64,000 nt of DNA from positions 8,014,001-8,078,000 of the forward strand of contig NZ_CP085173.1 in assembly GCF_020616555.1 (NCBI RefSeq). Direction: 5' to 3'. This DNA comes from Streptomyces longhuiensis. Lineage in GTDB: Bacteria; Actinomycetota; Actinomycetes; Streptomycetales; Streptomycetaceae. This document shows, in pieces, positions 1 to 9,531 of the stretch. The translations under genes were made by a program, and so were the position numbers. Numbering within the stretch: position 1 is the stretch's first letter; each line of letters starts with the position of its first letter. The notes under the pieces were generated by a model. That model did no database searches. It had not been told where the DNA came from and saw only the letters and a program-made list of their open reading frames with translations.

Positions 1-800
1 AGGCGGATCTTGTAGTAGATGTTGGCGCTGATGTTGGCCAGCCGCCACAGCTGGGTCTCACCCGGCCGGATGCGGATGGTCGGGTTCAGCTGACCGTTGA
101 CGGTGCGATTGGTGGACGCGCCGATGTGCAGGTTCTGGGTCCGGACCGCATCACCCTGGACCTGGAAGTCCTTGAGCCCGATGACGTGCTCGGTGATGTG
201 TCGCAGCTTCGCCGGCAGGTACTCCTGCAGCCCGTCGACGATCAGGACGCCCGACATGCCCCCGGCGACCTGCGGTGCCGAGAGCGAGTGTGCATGCGAG
301 TGGTACCAGTAGGTGCCGGGCCGCAGGGTGTTCGGAAACTGGTATGCGTAGTGAAACGTCTGGCCGGGATGGATATGGACGAAGATGTTGTCGGAGTTGC
401 CGCTCGGCGACACATGAAGCCCATGAACATGCAGATTGGTGAACTCGTTCAGCGAGTTCTTCATCGACAGGTCCACCTTGTCCCCCGGCCGGATGCGCAG
501 CGTGGGAGGCATGTAACTGCCGTTGTAGGTGAGGGCCCACAGCTTGCGGCCGCCCACCTCGACCTTTCGCCTCTCCACGACGAGTTCCACCCGCAGGACC
601 CCGTTGTGGCTCACGATCTGCGCAGGCTCCTTCAGTGGCGCGCCCTGCGCAACCGCCGGCGACTGCAGGGGGACAGCCACCGGCTGCGCCTGCGCCGGTT
701 CCCGCTCCGGCGGCTGCTCGCCGGAACAGCCACCGACCAGGAGGGCGATGACAACAACGACGGCAGTGGCCAGTTCGGGCAGCTTGAACCGAGACCGCAT
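1..800 (-). CDS. multicopper oxidase lipoprotein (C-terminus outside window)
   Basis: Secreted multicopper oxidase of the laccase/CueO/nitrite reductase superfamily. The frame leaves the window at its left edge, so only about 266 N-terminal residues are seen. It starts with ATG at 798-800 and a lipoprotein signal (hydrophobic stretch ending in the lipobox LVGGC, Cys 25), so the enzyme should sit on the outer face of the membrane. A Gln/Pro-rich linker leads into the first cupredoxin domain. Copper-ligand HxH pairs are visible as HVHGLHV (residues 124-130) and WYHSHAHS (165-172). A second cupredoxin domain begins near the edge (TVNGQLNPTIRIRPGE). The substrate cannot be told; oxidation of phenols, Cu(I) or other metals is usual for the family. 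The missing C-terminus holds the type 1 copper site, so the subfamily is open. Confidence 0.93.
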   Translation of the reverse strand, partial: MRSRFKLPELATAVVVVIALLVGGCSGEQPPEREPAQAQPVAVPLQSPAVAQGAPLKEPAQIVSHNGVLRVELVVERRKVEVGGRKLWALTYNGSYMPPTLRIRPGDKVDLSMKNSLNEFTNLHVHGLHVSPSGNSDNIFVHIHPGQTFHYAYQFPNTLRPGTYWYHSHAHSLSAPQVAGGMSGVLIVDGLQEYLPAKLRHITEHVIGLKDFQVQGDAVRTQNLHIGASTNRTVNGQLNPTIRIRPGETQLWRLANISANIYYKIR

Positions 801-1490
801 TACCTCTCCACTCCTGGGACTCCCACATCGCACGTAGGTCACTCCCAGCAAGCACGTGGTCGCGCCTGTGCGCTACCCCGGTGGAGCGTTCGCGCGACAC
901 AGCCACCCTCGATGTACGGACGTCGCCAGGGGCTGCGGGCGGGACGGCGGTCCTTCTCGCGCCACAGAGCGAGGAGGGATGGCCAGACACACGTTGCCCG
1001 GCGTCAGTGACGCGCGCAACACGATCGGCACCGGCGTGCGCAGGTTGCAGCGCGGAAAGTACCCGCTGTCGCCAGGACGCGCCCGCCTTCTACGGATGCC
1101 CTCTCAGGCCCGCCGGTCGTCCCGGTCAAGGATCTCGGAGGTCAGCAGTCCAGGGACACGTTGGCAACGAAGGCCGCATCGTCGCCCATCAGCTGGGTGC
1201 AGGCGAGGACGCCGAAGACGATGGAGGTGACGCCGCCCGACAGCCGGCGGCGACGCGCTTCAAGGCACACCCTCAAGGCGATCGGAGAACGGGCGGGCAT
1301 CCCGACACCACCGGCCTCGGCGAAGGGCTCGGCGTAGTTCAGCAGGCCGCGCCTCCGGCAGCGCCGGCAGGTCGAGCGCGGGCATGATCACGGACGTGCC
1401 GCCAGCCTGGTCAACCCGGTTCAGGGAGACGGCGTCGTGGCCGACCTCGCCATGGACTCGGGTGTACCTCAGCCTGATCGCGGCGCTGGA
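801..1490. other. stretch without a supportable gene
   Basis: No reading frame here has both a credible start and recognisable content. On the minus strand between about 1147 and 1440 there are short coding-like pieces in two frames (for example MPALDLPALPEA and GVTSIVFGVLACTQLMG), which suggests a decayed, frameshifted gene, but I could not assign a family. The upstream region of the multicopper oxidase (801-900) should hold its promoter; no clear -35/-10 pair stood out. Confidence 0.4.
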
Positions 1491-1494
1491 GTCA

Positions 1495-2270
<776 letters not shown>

Positions 2271-2298
2271 CTTCGCCAGGATCAGCAAACGTGCCGGC

Positions 2299-2332
2299 CA
2301 CAGCCGCGAATCGTATTTTCGAGCGGGACAGG
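2299..2332 (+). repeat. 34-bp word shared in inverted orientation with 22898-22931
   Basis: Contains the 20-base core cgaatcgtattttcgagcgg. The reverse complement of 22898-22931 matches this stretch at 31 of 34 positions. It abuts a glycoside hydrolase remnant here and a transposase remnant at the other site, so it could be an IS end or a target hot spot. Confidence 0.6.
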
Positions 2333-2339
2333 TGCCGGG

Positions 2340-2872
2340 TGCCGTCCCGAGCAGGCCCTCGACCTGCTGACGTACTTCACCGATGGCAACGTGTTCCGCA
2401 ACTCCCGGATGACCGAGAACACCATGTACGTCGAGGGCGGCAACCTCACCGTCGAATCCCCGCTCACCGCAGGCCAGTCCGTGCTCGACATGATGATCCA
2501 GAGCCACTCCGGGCCGGTGCGGGTCTTCCCCGGTGCGTCGGCGAGCTGGCCCGACGCCAGCGTCCAGGGCCTGCGCGCCCAGGGCGCCTTCCTCATCGAC
2601 GCCGACCGGGCCGACGGCGCCACCCGATGGGTACGGGTGCCGAGGCCGGCGCGCCGCTCGACCTGGAGCACGGGATCAGCGGGGACATCGACGTACGGGA
2701 CGAGCAGGGGCGACGTTTGCCGTACCGCACGACGGGTGTCGGGCGCGCTGTGATCCAACTCCCGGCGGGCACCGTGGTGTTGGTGACCCCTGCCGGCAAG
2801 GGGATCACCGGTCCCGCACCGCGGGACGTGCCCGCACTGTCGGCGCGGCACCCCTGGGGACTGCCGGACTGA
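2340..2872 (+). pseudogene. C-terminal remnant of a glycoside hydrolase (GH95-like), frameshifted
   Basis: The frame from about 2340 reads like the tail of a large actinobacterial glycoside hydrolase of the GH95/alpha-L-fucosidase type: RMTENTMYVEGGNLTVESPL, then GPVRVFPGASASWPDASV and GAFLIDADRADGATRWVRV. Around 2630 the homology moves to another frame (EAGAPLDLEHGISGDIDVRD) and runs to a TGA at 2870-2872. The catalytic domain is absent and the 5' end is joined to IS-related sequence. Family assignment rests on sequence style recognised by eye; a related Tat-secreted hydrolase is possible. Non-functional. Confidence 0.6.
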
Positions 2873-2880
2873 ACGGGGAG

Positions 2881-3043
2881 TCAGCGCACCGGCGCGGGCC
2901 GGTTCTGGACGAGGATGTCCAGCAGGTTGCCGTACCGGTCGACCGCGCGCCAGAGGTACTTCTGCTCGCCGTTGATCGTGATGGAGACCTTTTCGAGGTG
3001 CCACTTGTCACGGGCCCGAAGGGAGTCCCACACCGCCAGGCAA
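2881..3043 (-). pseudogene. IS6/IS26-family transposase fragment
   Basis: About 50 residues of an IS6-family DDE transposase are visible (KWHLEKVSITINGEQKYLWR, then AVDRYGNLLDILVQ), ending with a TGA at 2881-2883. In the intact family this covers the strand around the first catalytic Asp. The rest of the gene is missing on both sides. Confidence 0.75.
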
Positions 3044-3115
3044 GGTGACAGTGCCGACCGGCGGCGTGGCGGGTTTCCGCCGCCACCTGCGGAGCGTGGA
3101 GGGCGTCACGGTCGG

Positions 3116-3916
3116 CTACCCCCGCACCGCCGGGTGGCGTTGTGCCGACCTGAGGAACTCGGCGGCTCCCCGCAGCGCCGCGGTCTGGGGCGCGGGCACC
3201 GGCTGTACGGAGGTGTGCAGCCGGTGGGCGAGGTGATCGGTGAGTTCCGGACGCAGCGCGCCACCGCCCGCCACGAGCACACCGCGTTTCAACGCGCCCC
3301 GCGCCTGCGTCGTGCGGTCCAGGCGAACCATCGACGTCAGCATCGACACCACCGCCTCGGTGAGTTCGTGGACCGTGGTGGTGGCGTCGAGGTCGGTGGT
3401 GCCCAGCGCGGTCCGGTACGCGTCGGTCACCGCACCGTCGGTCAGCAGCGCGACCTCCGTGAGATGGGCCCCGACGTCCACGACGAGCAGAGGGCGGCCC
3501 AGGTCGGCGCGTACGGCGAGGGCGATGGCCTTCGCGGTGGGCACGGTCAGCACGGCGCGTGGCCGCAACACCTCCAGCGCGGTGAGCGCCGCCGCCCGGT
3601 GTCCTGGGCCGCTCGGCACCGGAGTGGTGAGAACGATCAAGGGCCTGCCCCGGCGGGGAACGCGACGCGCGAGCAGTCAGTCGAGCATGCGGGCCGTGCC
3701 GTCGGGGTCGACGATGGTGCCGCGCTGGATCGGGTACGTGGCGGGGCCGGCGCCGGGAAACGTCACCGAGGGCACATCGAGGATCACGCCGCGGCCGGGC
3801 ATCCACGCCCTGGTGCGGGCGCTGCCCAGGTCGATGGCGATACCTCCCGCCAACCGGTCCGCGAGCCACGGTATATGACGGTGCGTCATGATCCGGTGGG
3901 GTTTGGAGAGTGTCAT
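3116..3916 (-). pseudogene. MreB-like actin-fold protein with an in-frame TGA
   Basis: MreB/Hsp70-type ATPase-fold protein of the short Streptomyces MreB-like group. The start ATG (3914-3916) overlaps the stop of the upstream DksA-like gene as ATGA, so the two are translationally coupled. Phosphate-binding motifs are visible: AGGIAIDLGSARTRAW near the N-terminus, LLVVDVGAHLTEVALLTDG in the middle and VLVAGGGALRPELTDHL near the C-terminus. The frame is broken by one TGA at 3677-3679, between ARMLD and LLARRVPRRGRPLIVLTTP; homologues have a residue here, most simply Arg (CGA to TGA). Downstream sequence stays in the same frame with no other lesion, so the mutation is recent, or readthrough or a sequencing error is involved. 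Without readthrough, about 80 and 174 residue pieces would result. Confidence 0.75.
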
Positions 3917-4284
3917 CGCCCGACTTCCTTCACCTGCTGGCAGCGCGCGCAGTACCGCGCCTGCGGCACGATCCTCAGGCGCTGGAGGGGGATGGGCCAC
4001 CGGCACAGTTCGCAGCCGCCGTACTGGCCGGTCTCCAGGCGTTCCAGCGCCGCCTCGACATCGGCGAGGACCATCCGGGCCGAGGCCGCCAGCTTCACGT
4101 GGACCTCGAGCTGGGAGGCCGCCCGCCGGTGGGCGACCCGGCCCGCGCGGGCGGGCGAGGCGCGGTCGAACTCCCGTAGTTGCTCCTGGCGGAACGCCCG
4201 CTGCTCCAGCAGCCCCTGACGCAGCGCGGCGAGGTCCTCGGGGGTGAGGCCCGCGTTGTCGACCCCGGTGGTATGGCTGTTCAC
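3913..4284 (-). CDS. DksA/TraR-type zinc-finger protein
   Basis: Small DksA/TraR family protein, about 123 residues. The GTG start (4282-4284) is chosen because GGAGGG lies five bases upstream; longer frames lack a site. A predicted helical coiled-coil region (EDLAALRQGLLEQRAFRQEQ) precedes a C4 zinc finger: CELC and CARC flank RWPIPLQRLRIVPQARY at the C-terminus. Family members bind RNA polymerase through the secondary channel and alter promoter choice during stress. The stop overlaps the start of the MreB-like gene. A second, related gene lies directly upstream on the same strand. Role in this organism is inferred. Confidence 0.88.
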   Translation of the reverse strand: MNSHTTGVDNAGLTPEDLAALRQGLLEQRAFRQEQLREFDRASPARAGRVAHRRAASQLEVHVKLAASARMVLADVEAALERLETGQYGGCELCRWPIPLQRLRIVPQARYCARCQQVKEVGR

Positions 4285-4358
4285 GACATCCCTCCGTGCG
4301 TGCACGTCATGGTTCCCGTACGTCCTCTTCGGCCGCGCTGTGGCGGCCTCGCGTCGCG

Positions 4359-4685
4359 TCAGGCCGTACGCCGCTGGCAGCCGACGCAGCAGCGCGCGTA
4401 CGGCAGGATCTCCAGGCGTTCGAGGGGGATGGGGCGGCCGCATACCTGGCATACGCCGTACCCGCCCTGGTCGAGGCGCTCGACAGCGGCGGTGATGTCC
4501 TCGAGGACTCGGTCGATGGAGGCCTTCTGCGCGACCACCAGCGCGTCACCCGGGTCGTGACCCGCGTCGGCGAACGCCGTGAGCTGGGCGAGACGTGACG
4601 CGCGCTCGTGCTGAAGGCGCCGGCGGACCTCGCGCGCCGCGAGACGCCCGGGCTGCGGGTCGGGGTGTGCCGTGTCGAGGGACAT
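4359..4685 (-). CDS. DksA/TraR-type zinc-finger protein (second copy)
   Basis: About 108 residues. ATG at 4683-4685 is preceded by AAGGAAGGA, which decides against the longer frame. The domain order is the same as in its downstream neighbour: helical N-terminal part, then a C4 finger with CQVCGRPIPLERLEILPYAR and CVGC at the C-terminus. The two genes are 74 bases apart on one strand and probably arose by duplication. Divergent to the histidine kinase gene, with about 340 bases of shared upstream DNA. Likely RNA polymerase-binding stress regulator; inferred from family only. Confidence 0.87.
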   Translation of the reverse strand: MSLDTAHPDPQPGRLAAREVRRRLQHERASRLAQLTAFADAGHDPGDALVVAQKASIDRVLEDITAAVERLDQGGYGVCQVCGRPIPLERLEILPYARCCVGCQRRTA

Positions 4686-5026
4686 CGGTGGATTCCTTCC
4701 TTCGGGGAGCGGTGGACGGGCCACGTGCTTCATGACCGCAAGCGTGGTCGGCCGCGCCGCCCGCGGCCATCGGCCCTGGCACCCATTTCCGGGGGAGTCC
4801 GGGGTGTAGGCGACAGGGGGAATGGGGTGCGCGCCCCGGCCGATATGGCTGTCGCACCCCATCGACCCGGAGCGTGCGGCGCCGCCATGCTGACCAGCGG
4901 CGCAGGAGTCCGGGGCCGGCCAGCGTCACGGGCTGCGGCCCGGTGGCGGGGCGGCCGGCGGCATGGCCGATAGTGAGAGGGACAGAAGTAAACAAGAGGG
5001 CGGAAAAAGGGGAGGCTCTGCACACC
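4686..5026. promoter_or_regulatory. divergent intergenic region between dksA-like gene and histidine kinase
   Basis: About 340 bases that must carry the promoters of both divergent genes. A purine-rich AAAGGGGAGG at 5006-5015 serves the kinase. I saw no convincing operator palindrome and no additional gene. Confidence 0.4.
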
Positions 5027-5980
5027 GTGTCGTTGTTCTGGCGGATCTTCGGGCTGAACGCCGTGGTGCTCGGCGCCGCGACGGCGCTGCTGTTGTGGGC
5101 ACCGGTGACCGTGTCGGTGCCCGTGCTGCTCACCGAGGCCGTCATCCTGGTCGGCGGACTCGCCGTCATGCTGGTTGCCAACGCCGCGCTGCTCCGGATC
5201 GGTCTCGCGCCCCTGGGGCGGCTCACGCGCCGGATGACGACCGTCGACCTGCTCCGCCCTGGGCAACGGCTGCCGGTCCCCGGGCACGGCGGATTCGCCG
5301 AGCTGATCAGCACGTTCAACGCGATGCTCGACCGCCTGGAGACCGAGCGGGCCACCAGCAGCGCCCGCGCCCTGTCCGCCCAGGAGGCCGAGCGGCGCCG
5401 CATCGCCCAGGAGCTGCACGACGAGGTCGGACAGAGCATGACCGCGGTCCTGCTCGGCCTGAAGCGGGCCGCCGACCGTGCCCCGGAACCGCTGCGGGCC
5501 GAGTTGCAGCAGGCCCAGGAGATCACCCGCGAGAGCCTCGACGAGGTACGCCGTCTCGCCCGCCGCCTACGCCCCGGCGTCCTGGAAGACCTCGGCCTCG
5601 TCAGCGCGCTCACCTCGCTGACCACCGACTTCGCCACCCACACCGGACTGGACGTGCGGCGCCGGTTCACCCCGGACCTGCCGCCCCTCGACCACGACAG
5701 GGAACTCGTCCTCTACCGCGTCGCCCAGGAGAGCCTCACCAACACCGCCCGCCACGCGGAGGCTGCACGCGTCGAGGTGGACCTCCACCACACCCCGGCC
5801 GCCGTCGTCCTGCACATCACCGACGACGGCCGCGGCATCGGCGCTGCCGGCGAGGGAGCCGGTATCCGCGGCATGCGCGAACGCGCTCTGCTCATCAGCG
5901 CCGCACTCGACATCGACGAAGGACCCGGGGGCGGCACCCGCGTGTCCCTGTCCGTACCCAGGCCCGCGAAGGACGCATGA
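5027..5980 (+). CDS. sensor histidine kinase, NarL/DesK type
   Basis: Two-component sensor kinase of 317 residues, counted from the GTG at 5027, which follows AAAGGGGAGG; longer in-frame starts lack a site. Two adjacent membrane helices lie at residues 4-25 and 30-55, followed by a HAMP-like linker (LAPLGRLTRRMTTVDL) and a HisKA_3 dimerisation helix with the phospho-accepting His 131 in AQELHDEVGQS. The ATP-binding HATPase domain shows the N box (ESLTNTARHAEA) and G boxes (DDGRGIG, GIRGMRERA, GGGTRVSLSV). There is almost no extracellular sensor, so the signal is probably membrane or cytoplasmic. Its stop overlaps the response regulator start (ATGA), so the pair is translationally coupled. Confidence 0.93.
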   Translation: MSLFWRIFGLNAVVLGAATALLLWAPVTVSVPVLLTEAVILVGGLAVMLVANAALLRIGLAPLGRLTRRMTTVDLLRPGQRLPVPGHGGFAELISTFNAMLDRLETERATSSARALSAQEAERRRIAQELHDEVGQSMTAVLLGLKRAADRAPEPLRAELQQAQEITRESLDEVRRLARRLRPGVLEDLGLVSALTSLTTDFATHTGLDVRRRFTPDLPPLDHDRELVLYRVAQESLTNTARHAEAARVEVDLHHTPAAVVLHITDDGRGIGAAGEGAGIRGMRERALLISAALDIDEGPGGGTRVSLSVPRPAKDA

Positions 5981-6642
5981 CCATGCCCGACACCGCCCCG
6001 ATCCGCGTCCTCCTCGCCGACGACCACGCGCTGGTCCGGCGCGGGGTACGCCTCATCCTCGACGGCGAACCCGACCTCGAGGTCGTCGCCGAGGCCGGGG
6101 ACGGGGCGGAGGCCATCGAGATGGCCCGCACCCACACCGTCGACCTGGCCGTCCTGGACGTCGCCATGCCGCGCATGACCGGCCTCCAAGCGGCGCGCGA
6201 ACTCTCCGCGCGCCACCCGGGCCTGCGCATCCTCATGCTGACGATGTACGACAACGAGCAGTACTTCTTCCAGGCCCTCAAGTCCGGCGCGTGTGGATAC
6301 GTGTTGAAATCCGTCGCCGACCGCGACTTGGTCGCCGCGTGCCGCGCGGCGATGCGGGGCGAACCCTTCCTCTACCCCGGCGCGGTCACGGCCCTGATCC
6401 GCAACTACCTCGACCGGGTCCGGCAGGGAGACGAGGTGCCCGACAGCATCCTCACCGCCCGCGAGGAGGAGGTCCTCAAGCTGATCGCCGAGGGCCACTC
6501 CTCCAAGGAGATCGCCGAGACGCTCTTCATCAGCATCAAGACCGTGCAGCGCCACCGGGCGAACCTGCTCCACAAACTCGGCCTGCGTGACCGCCTCGAC
6601 CTGACGCGCTACGCGATCCGCGCCGGACTGATCGAACCCTGA
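5977..6642 (+). CDS. NarL/FixJ response regulator
   Basis: Response regulator of 221 residues, partner of the kinase just upstream (4-base overlap). The receiver domain has the acidic pair ADDH, the phospho-accepting Asp in LAVLDVAMPRM and the conserved Lys in YVLKSV. The C-terminal LuxR helix-turn-helix is complete: LTAREEEVLKLIAEGHSSKE, then TVQRHRANLLHKL. It should bind DNA as a dimer on phosphorylation. Targets are unknown; the closely following genes 6645-9458 (small secreted protein and SecDF) are candidates by position. Confidence 0.95.
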   Translation: MTMPDTAPIRVLLADDHALVRRGVRLILDGEPDLEVVAEAGDGAEAIEMARTHTVDLAVLDVAMPRMTGLQAARELSARHPGLRILMLTMYDNEQYFFQALKSGACGYVLKSVADRDLVAACRAAMRGEPFLYPGAVTALIRNYLDRVRQGDEVPDSILTAREEEVLKLIAEGHSSKEIAETLFISIKTVQRHRANLLHKLGLRDRLDLTRYAIRAGLIEP

Positions 6643-6644
6643 CG

Positions 6645-7058
6645 ATGGCGATCCGCCGCGCACGTGGAGGCCCGACACCCAGTTCCCACGTACATGTCCG
6701 CCTCCGTCTGGCGAGATTGATCGTCGCCGTACTCGCCGCGCTGTGCGTCGTGGGCGGTGCCTCGGGTCCAGGCGCCGAAGCGGTTACGTGGTCCGCGCCC
6801 CTCCACGCCGTCACGGCGATCGCCTCCAGCGGCGACCCCGAATGCGCGACCCCGGACGGCACGGCCCCGCGCGCCTGCCGTGAGGAACACCGCGAGCGCG
6901 CGACCACCCCGCACTGCACCGCCACCGCGCCACGGTCGCGCCCGGCCCTGCCCCGGCCCGATGTCCGGCGCCCCGGACACACCAACGACACCGTCGTACG
7001 TCCCCACTGCCCCACCCATCACGGCGAGCGGGCACCACCGGCCTCCCCGGGCACCTGA
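6645..7058 (+). CDS. small secreted or membrane-anchored protein
   Basis: 137 residues, no recognised family. ATG two bases after the response regulator stop, so probably co-transcribed. An Arg-rich N-terminus leads to a hydrophobic segment (LARLIVAVLAALCVVGGASG), then a Pro/Ala-rich region with four to five Cys residues and many Arg and His. This looks like an exported protein. No clear RBS apart from sequence inside the preceding gene. Expression and function are unknown. Confidence 0.5.
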   Translation: MAIRRARGGPTPSSHVHVRLRLARLIVAVLAALCVVGGASGPGAEAVTWSAPLHAVTAIASSGDPECATPDGTAPRACREEHRERATTPHCTATAPRSRPALPRPDVRRPGHTNDTVVRPHCPTHHGERAPPASPGT

Positions 7059-7148
7059 CACCTCACCCGTCGATCCCGGCCGCGCCGTACGCGTACACCT
7101 ACACCTGAGAGCCAACTCGCGGCCGCAGCATGCCTGTTGGAGGCACCG

Positions 7149-9458
7149 TTGACGCGCGCAACCCGGCTGCGGGCGCTGTTCGCCCTTGCCGTCATCGCCC
7201 TGTCGCTCTACATCGCCCTGACCGTTCCCGTCCGCCTCGGACTCGATCTGCGCGGCGGCACCCAGATCGTCCTCGAGACCAAGGACTCACTCGACGCCAC
7301 GGCTGACGCCGAGGCCACCGAACGCACCCTGGAGGTGCTGCGCCGCCGCGTGGACGCCCTCGGCGTCGCCGAACCCACGATCGCCCGCTCCGGCGAGAAC
7401 CGCATCATCGTCGAACTGCCTGGCGTCCAGGACCCGCGCGAAGCCGCCGCCGTCCTCGGCCGCACCGCCCAGCTCACCTTCCACCCCGTCCTCGGCATCG
7501 CCGACAAGGACGCACCCCAACCCAAGCCGCTGCCGAAACGCCCCAGGGAACTCGTCCTGCCTGACGAGTCGGGACAGCACCTGCGCCTCGGCCCATCCAC
7601 ACTCACGGGCGCAGACGTCGAGGGCGCGGAGGCGGCCCTCGACCAGCAGACCGCCCACGGATGGTTCGTGATCGTCGACCTCAAGGGCAAGGGCAAGGAC
7701 CTGTGGAGAGGCCTGACCGGGAAGGCCGCGTGCGCCCCGGCCGGCGACCTCACCCGCCGCGTCGCGATCGTCCTCGACGACAAGGTCATCTCGTCGCCCC
7801 AGGTCGACCCGAGCGTGGCCTGCCGCACCGGCATCACCGGCGGATCCACGCAGATCACGGGGAACTTCACCGCCGAAGAGGCCCGCGAACTGGCCCTGCT
7901 CGTCAACGGCGGCGCCCTCCCCGTACCCGTCGAGACCGTCGAACAACGCACCGTCGGCCCCACCCTCGGCGCCGAAGCCATCCGGGCCAGCGCCTGGGCC
8001 GCCGTCATCGGCACAGCACTCACCGCACTCTTCATCACCGTCGTGTACCGCCTCCTCGGCGGCCTCGCGACCGTCGCCCTGGCCTGCTACGGACTCCTCT
8101 CGTACGCCGCCCTGGCCGCACTGGGCGCGACCCTCACCCTGCCGGGCCTCGCCGGGTTCGTCCTCGCGATCGGCATGGCCGTGGACGCCAACGTCCTCGT
8201 CTTCGAACGAGCCAGGGAGGAGTACGCGGCCCGCAAGGTCAAGAGCCTCCGCTCCTCCCTGAGGGAAGGCTTCCGCAACGCGTTCAGCGCCATCGCCGAC
8301 TCCAACATCACCACCCTCATCGCCGCCGGACTCCTCTTCTTCCTCGCCTCAGGACCCGTGCGCGGCTTCGGCGTCACGCTCGGCATCGGTGTCCTCGCGT
8401 CGATGCTCAGCGCGCTCGTCATCACCCGCGTCCTCGCCGAGTTCGCCGTCGCAGGCAAGCCCGTCCGGCTGCGCCCGCAGATCACCGGAATCGCGTCCAC
8501 CGGCCGCGTCCGCGACCGCCTCACCCGCCGCTCACCCGACCTGATGCGCCACCCACGCCGCTGGCTCGCCGTATCCGCCGTCGCCCTCGTCCTGGCCGCA
8601 TCCGGCATCGTCGTACGAGGACTCAACTTCGGCGTCGAGTTCACCGGCGGCCGGCTCATCGAGTACGCCACCACGAAACCCGTGGACGCCGACCGCGCGC
8701 GCGAGGCGCTCGCCGACGCCGGATTCCCGCGAGCCGTCGTCCAGACCTCCGGGGACCGCGACCTTACCGTCCGCACCGACCAGCTCACCCCCGCACAGGA
8801 GACCAAAGTCACCGCCGCCGTCGAAGACCTCGGTGGGACGGCGGACAAGCGCCGCGACGAATTGATCGGCCCGAGCCTCGGCGACGAACTCCGCCGCGGC
8901 GCGCTCATCGCACTCGCCGTGGCCCTGGGCGCCCAACTGCTCTATCTCGCCGTACGGTTCCGCTGGACGCTCGGCGCGTCCGCGGTCGCCGCGATGGCAC
9001 ACGACGTACTGATCCTCACCGGCGTGTTCGCCTGGCTCGGCAAGCCCGTCGACGGGATCTTCCTCGCCGCGCTGCTCACTGTCATCGGCTACTCCGTGAA
9101 CGATTCGGTCGTCGTTTTCGACCGCGTACGGGAACTGTCCGCGCTGCCCGCACACCGCAAGAAGGGCTTCGTGCACATCACCAACGCGGCGATCCTCCAG
9201 ACGGTTCCGCGCACCGTCAACACCGGAATGGGCGCTCTGTTCATCCTCACCGCCCTCGCCGTCCTGGGAGGGGACTCACTGACGGACTTCGCACTCGCCC
9301 TGCTCATCGGCATCGTCGTCGGCACGTACTCCTCGATGTTCACGGCCACGCCACTGGCCATCGAGCTGGACGCGAGGGGAGCGCCGTCGCGTGTGCCGAC
9401 CCGACTCCGCGATCCGGCGGCATCGCGCGTAGGCGCAAAGGGGGCCGAGTCAACTTGA
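7149..9458 (+). CDS. secDF: SecD-SecF fusion, protein translocase accessory subunit
   Basis: Fused SecDF, 769 residues. The TTG at 7149 is chosen as start because GGAGG ends five bases upstream. The SecD half begins with a membrane helix and the family signature LGLDLRGGTQIVLE, has a long extracellular P1 region, then helices with FVLAIGMAVDANVLVFER. The SecF half starts near residue 460 with LNFGVEFTGGRLIEY and ends with a second helix bundle (VIGYSVNDSVVVFDRVRE). SecDF uses the proton gradient to pull exported proteins from the SecYEG channel. This is not in a yajC-ruvC context, so it may be a second copy. The final residues (EST, stop) overlap a hairpin-bearing IS right end and may not be original. 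Confidence 0.95.
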   Translation: MTRATRLRALFALAVIALSLYIALTVPVRLGLDLRGGTQIVLETKDSLDATADAEATERTLEVLRRRVDALGVAEPTIARSGENRIIVELPGVQDPREAAAVLGRTAQLTFHPVLGIADKDAPQPKPLPKRPRELVLPDESGQHLRLGPSTLTGADVEGAEAALDQQTAHGWFVIVDLKGKGKDLWRGLTGKAACAPAGDLTRRVAIVLDDKVISSPQVDPSVACRTGITGGSTQITGNFTAEEARELALLVNGGALPVPVETVEQRTVGPTLGAEAIRASAWAAVIGTALTALFITVVYRLLGGLATVALACYGLLSYAALAALGATLTLPGLAGFVLAIGMAVDANVLVFERAREEYAARKVKSLRSSLREGFRNAFSAIADSNITTLIAAGLLFFLASGPVRGFGVTLGIGVLASMLSALVITRVLAEFAVAGKPVRLRPQITGIASTGRVRDRLTRRSPDLMRHPRRWLAVSAVALVLAASGIVVRGLNFGVEFTGGRLIEYATTKPVDADRAREALADAGFPRAVVQTSGDRDLTVRTDQLTPAQETKVTAAVEDLGGTADKRRDELIGPSLGDELRRGALIALAVALGAQLLYLAVRFRWTLGASAVAAMAHDVLILTGVFAWLGKPVDGIFLAALLTVIGYSVNDSVVVFDRVRELSALPAHRKKGFVHITNAAILQTVPRTVNTGMGALFILTALAVLGGDSLTDFALALLIGIVVGTYSSMFTATPLAIELDARGAPSRVPTRLRDPAASRVGAKGAEST

Positions 9459-9531
9459 CCCGGCCGTCAAGGCCGGGCTTGGAGGTGGCGCCCGACTGGC
9501 TGCCGGGTCGGGTCCTCCGTCCAGACACCCC
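9450..9531 (-). mobile_element. IS605/IS1341-type right end with hairpin, candidate reRNA 3' part
   Basis: Directly after the tnpB-like stop (minus strand) comes a short tail ending in a perfect 7-bp hairpin (9459-9465 with 9471-9477, loop gtcaa) followed by gtcaagttgac. This is the usual architecture of the right end of IS605-group elements, where the hairpin region is also the 3' part of the TnpB guide RNA scaffold. The exact boundary is inferred and needs an empty-site comparison. Confidence 0.5.

Noticed and set aside
2805..3869. Minus-strand frame of 354 codons over the MreB-like gene
   Set aside because: Shadow frame: Arg/Gly/Pro-rich, while the conserved actin-fold motifs lie in the other frame.
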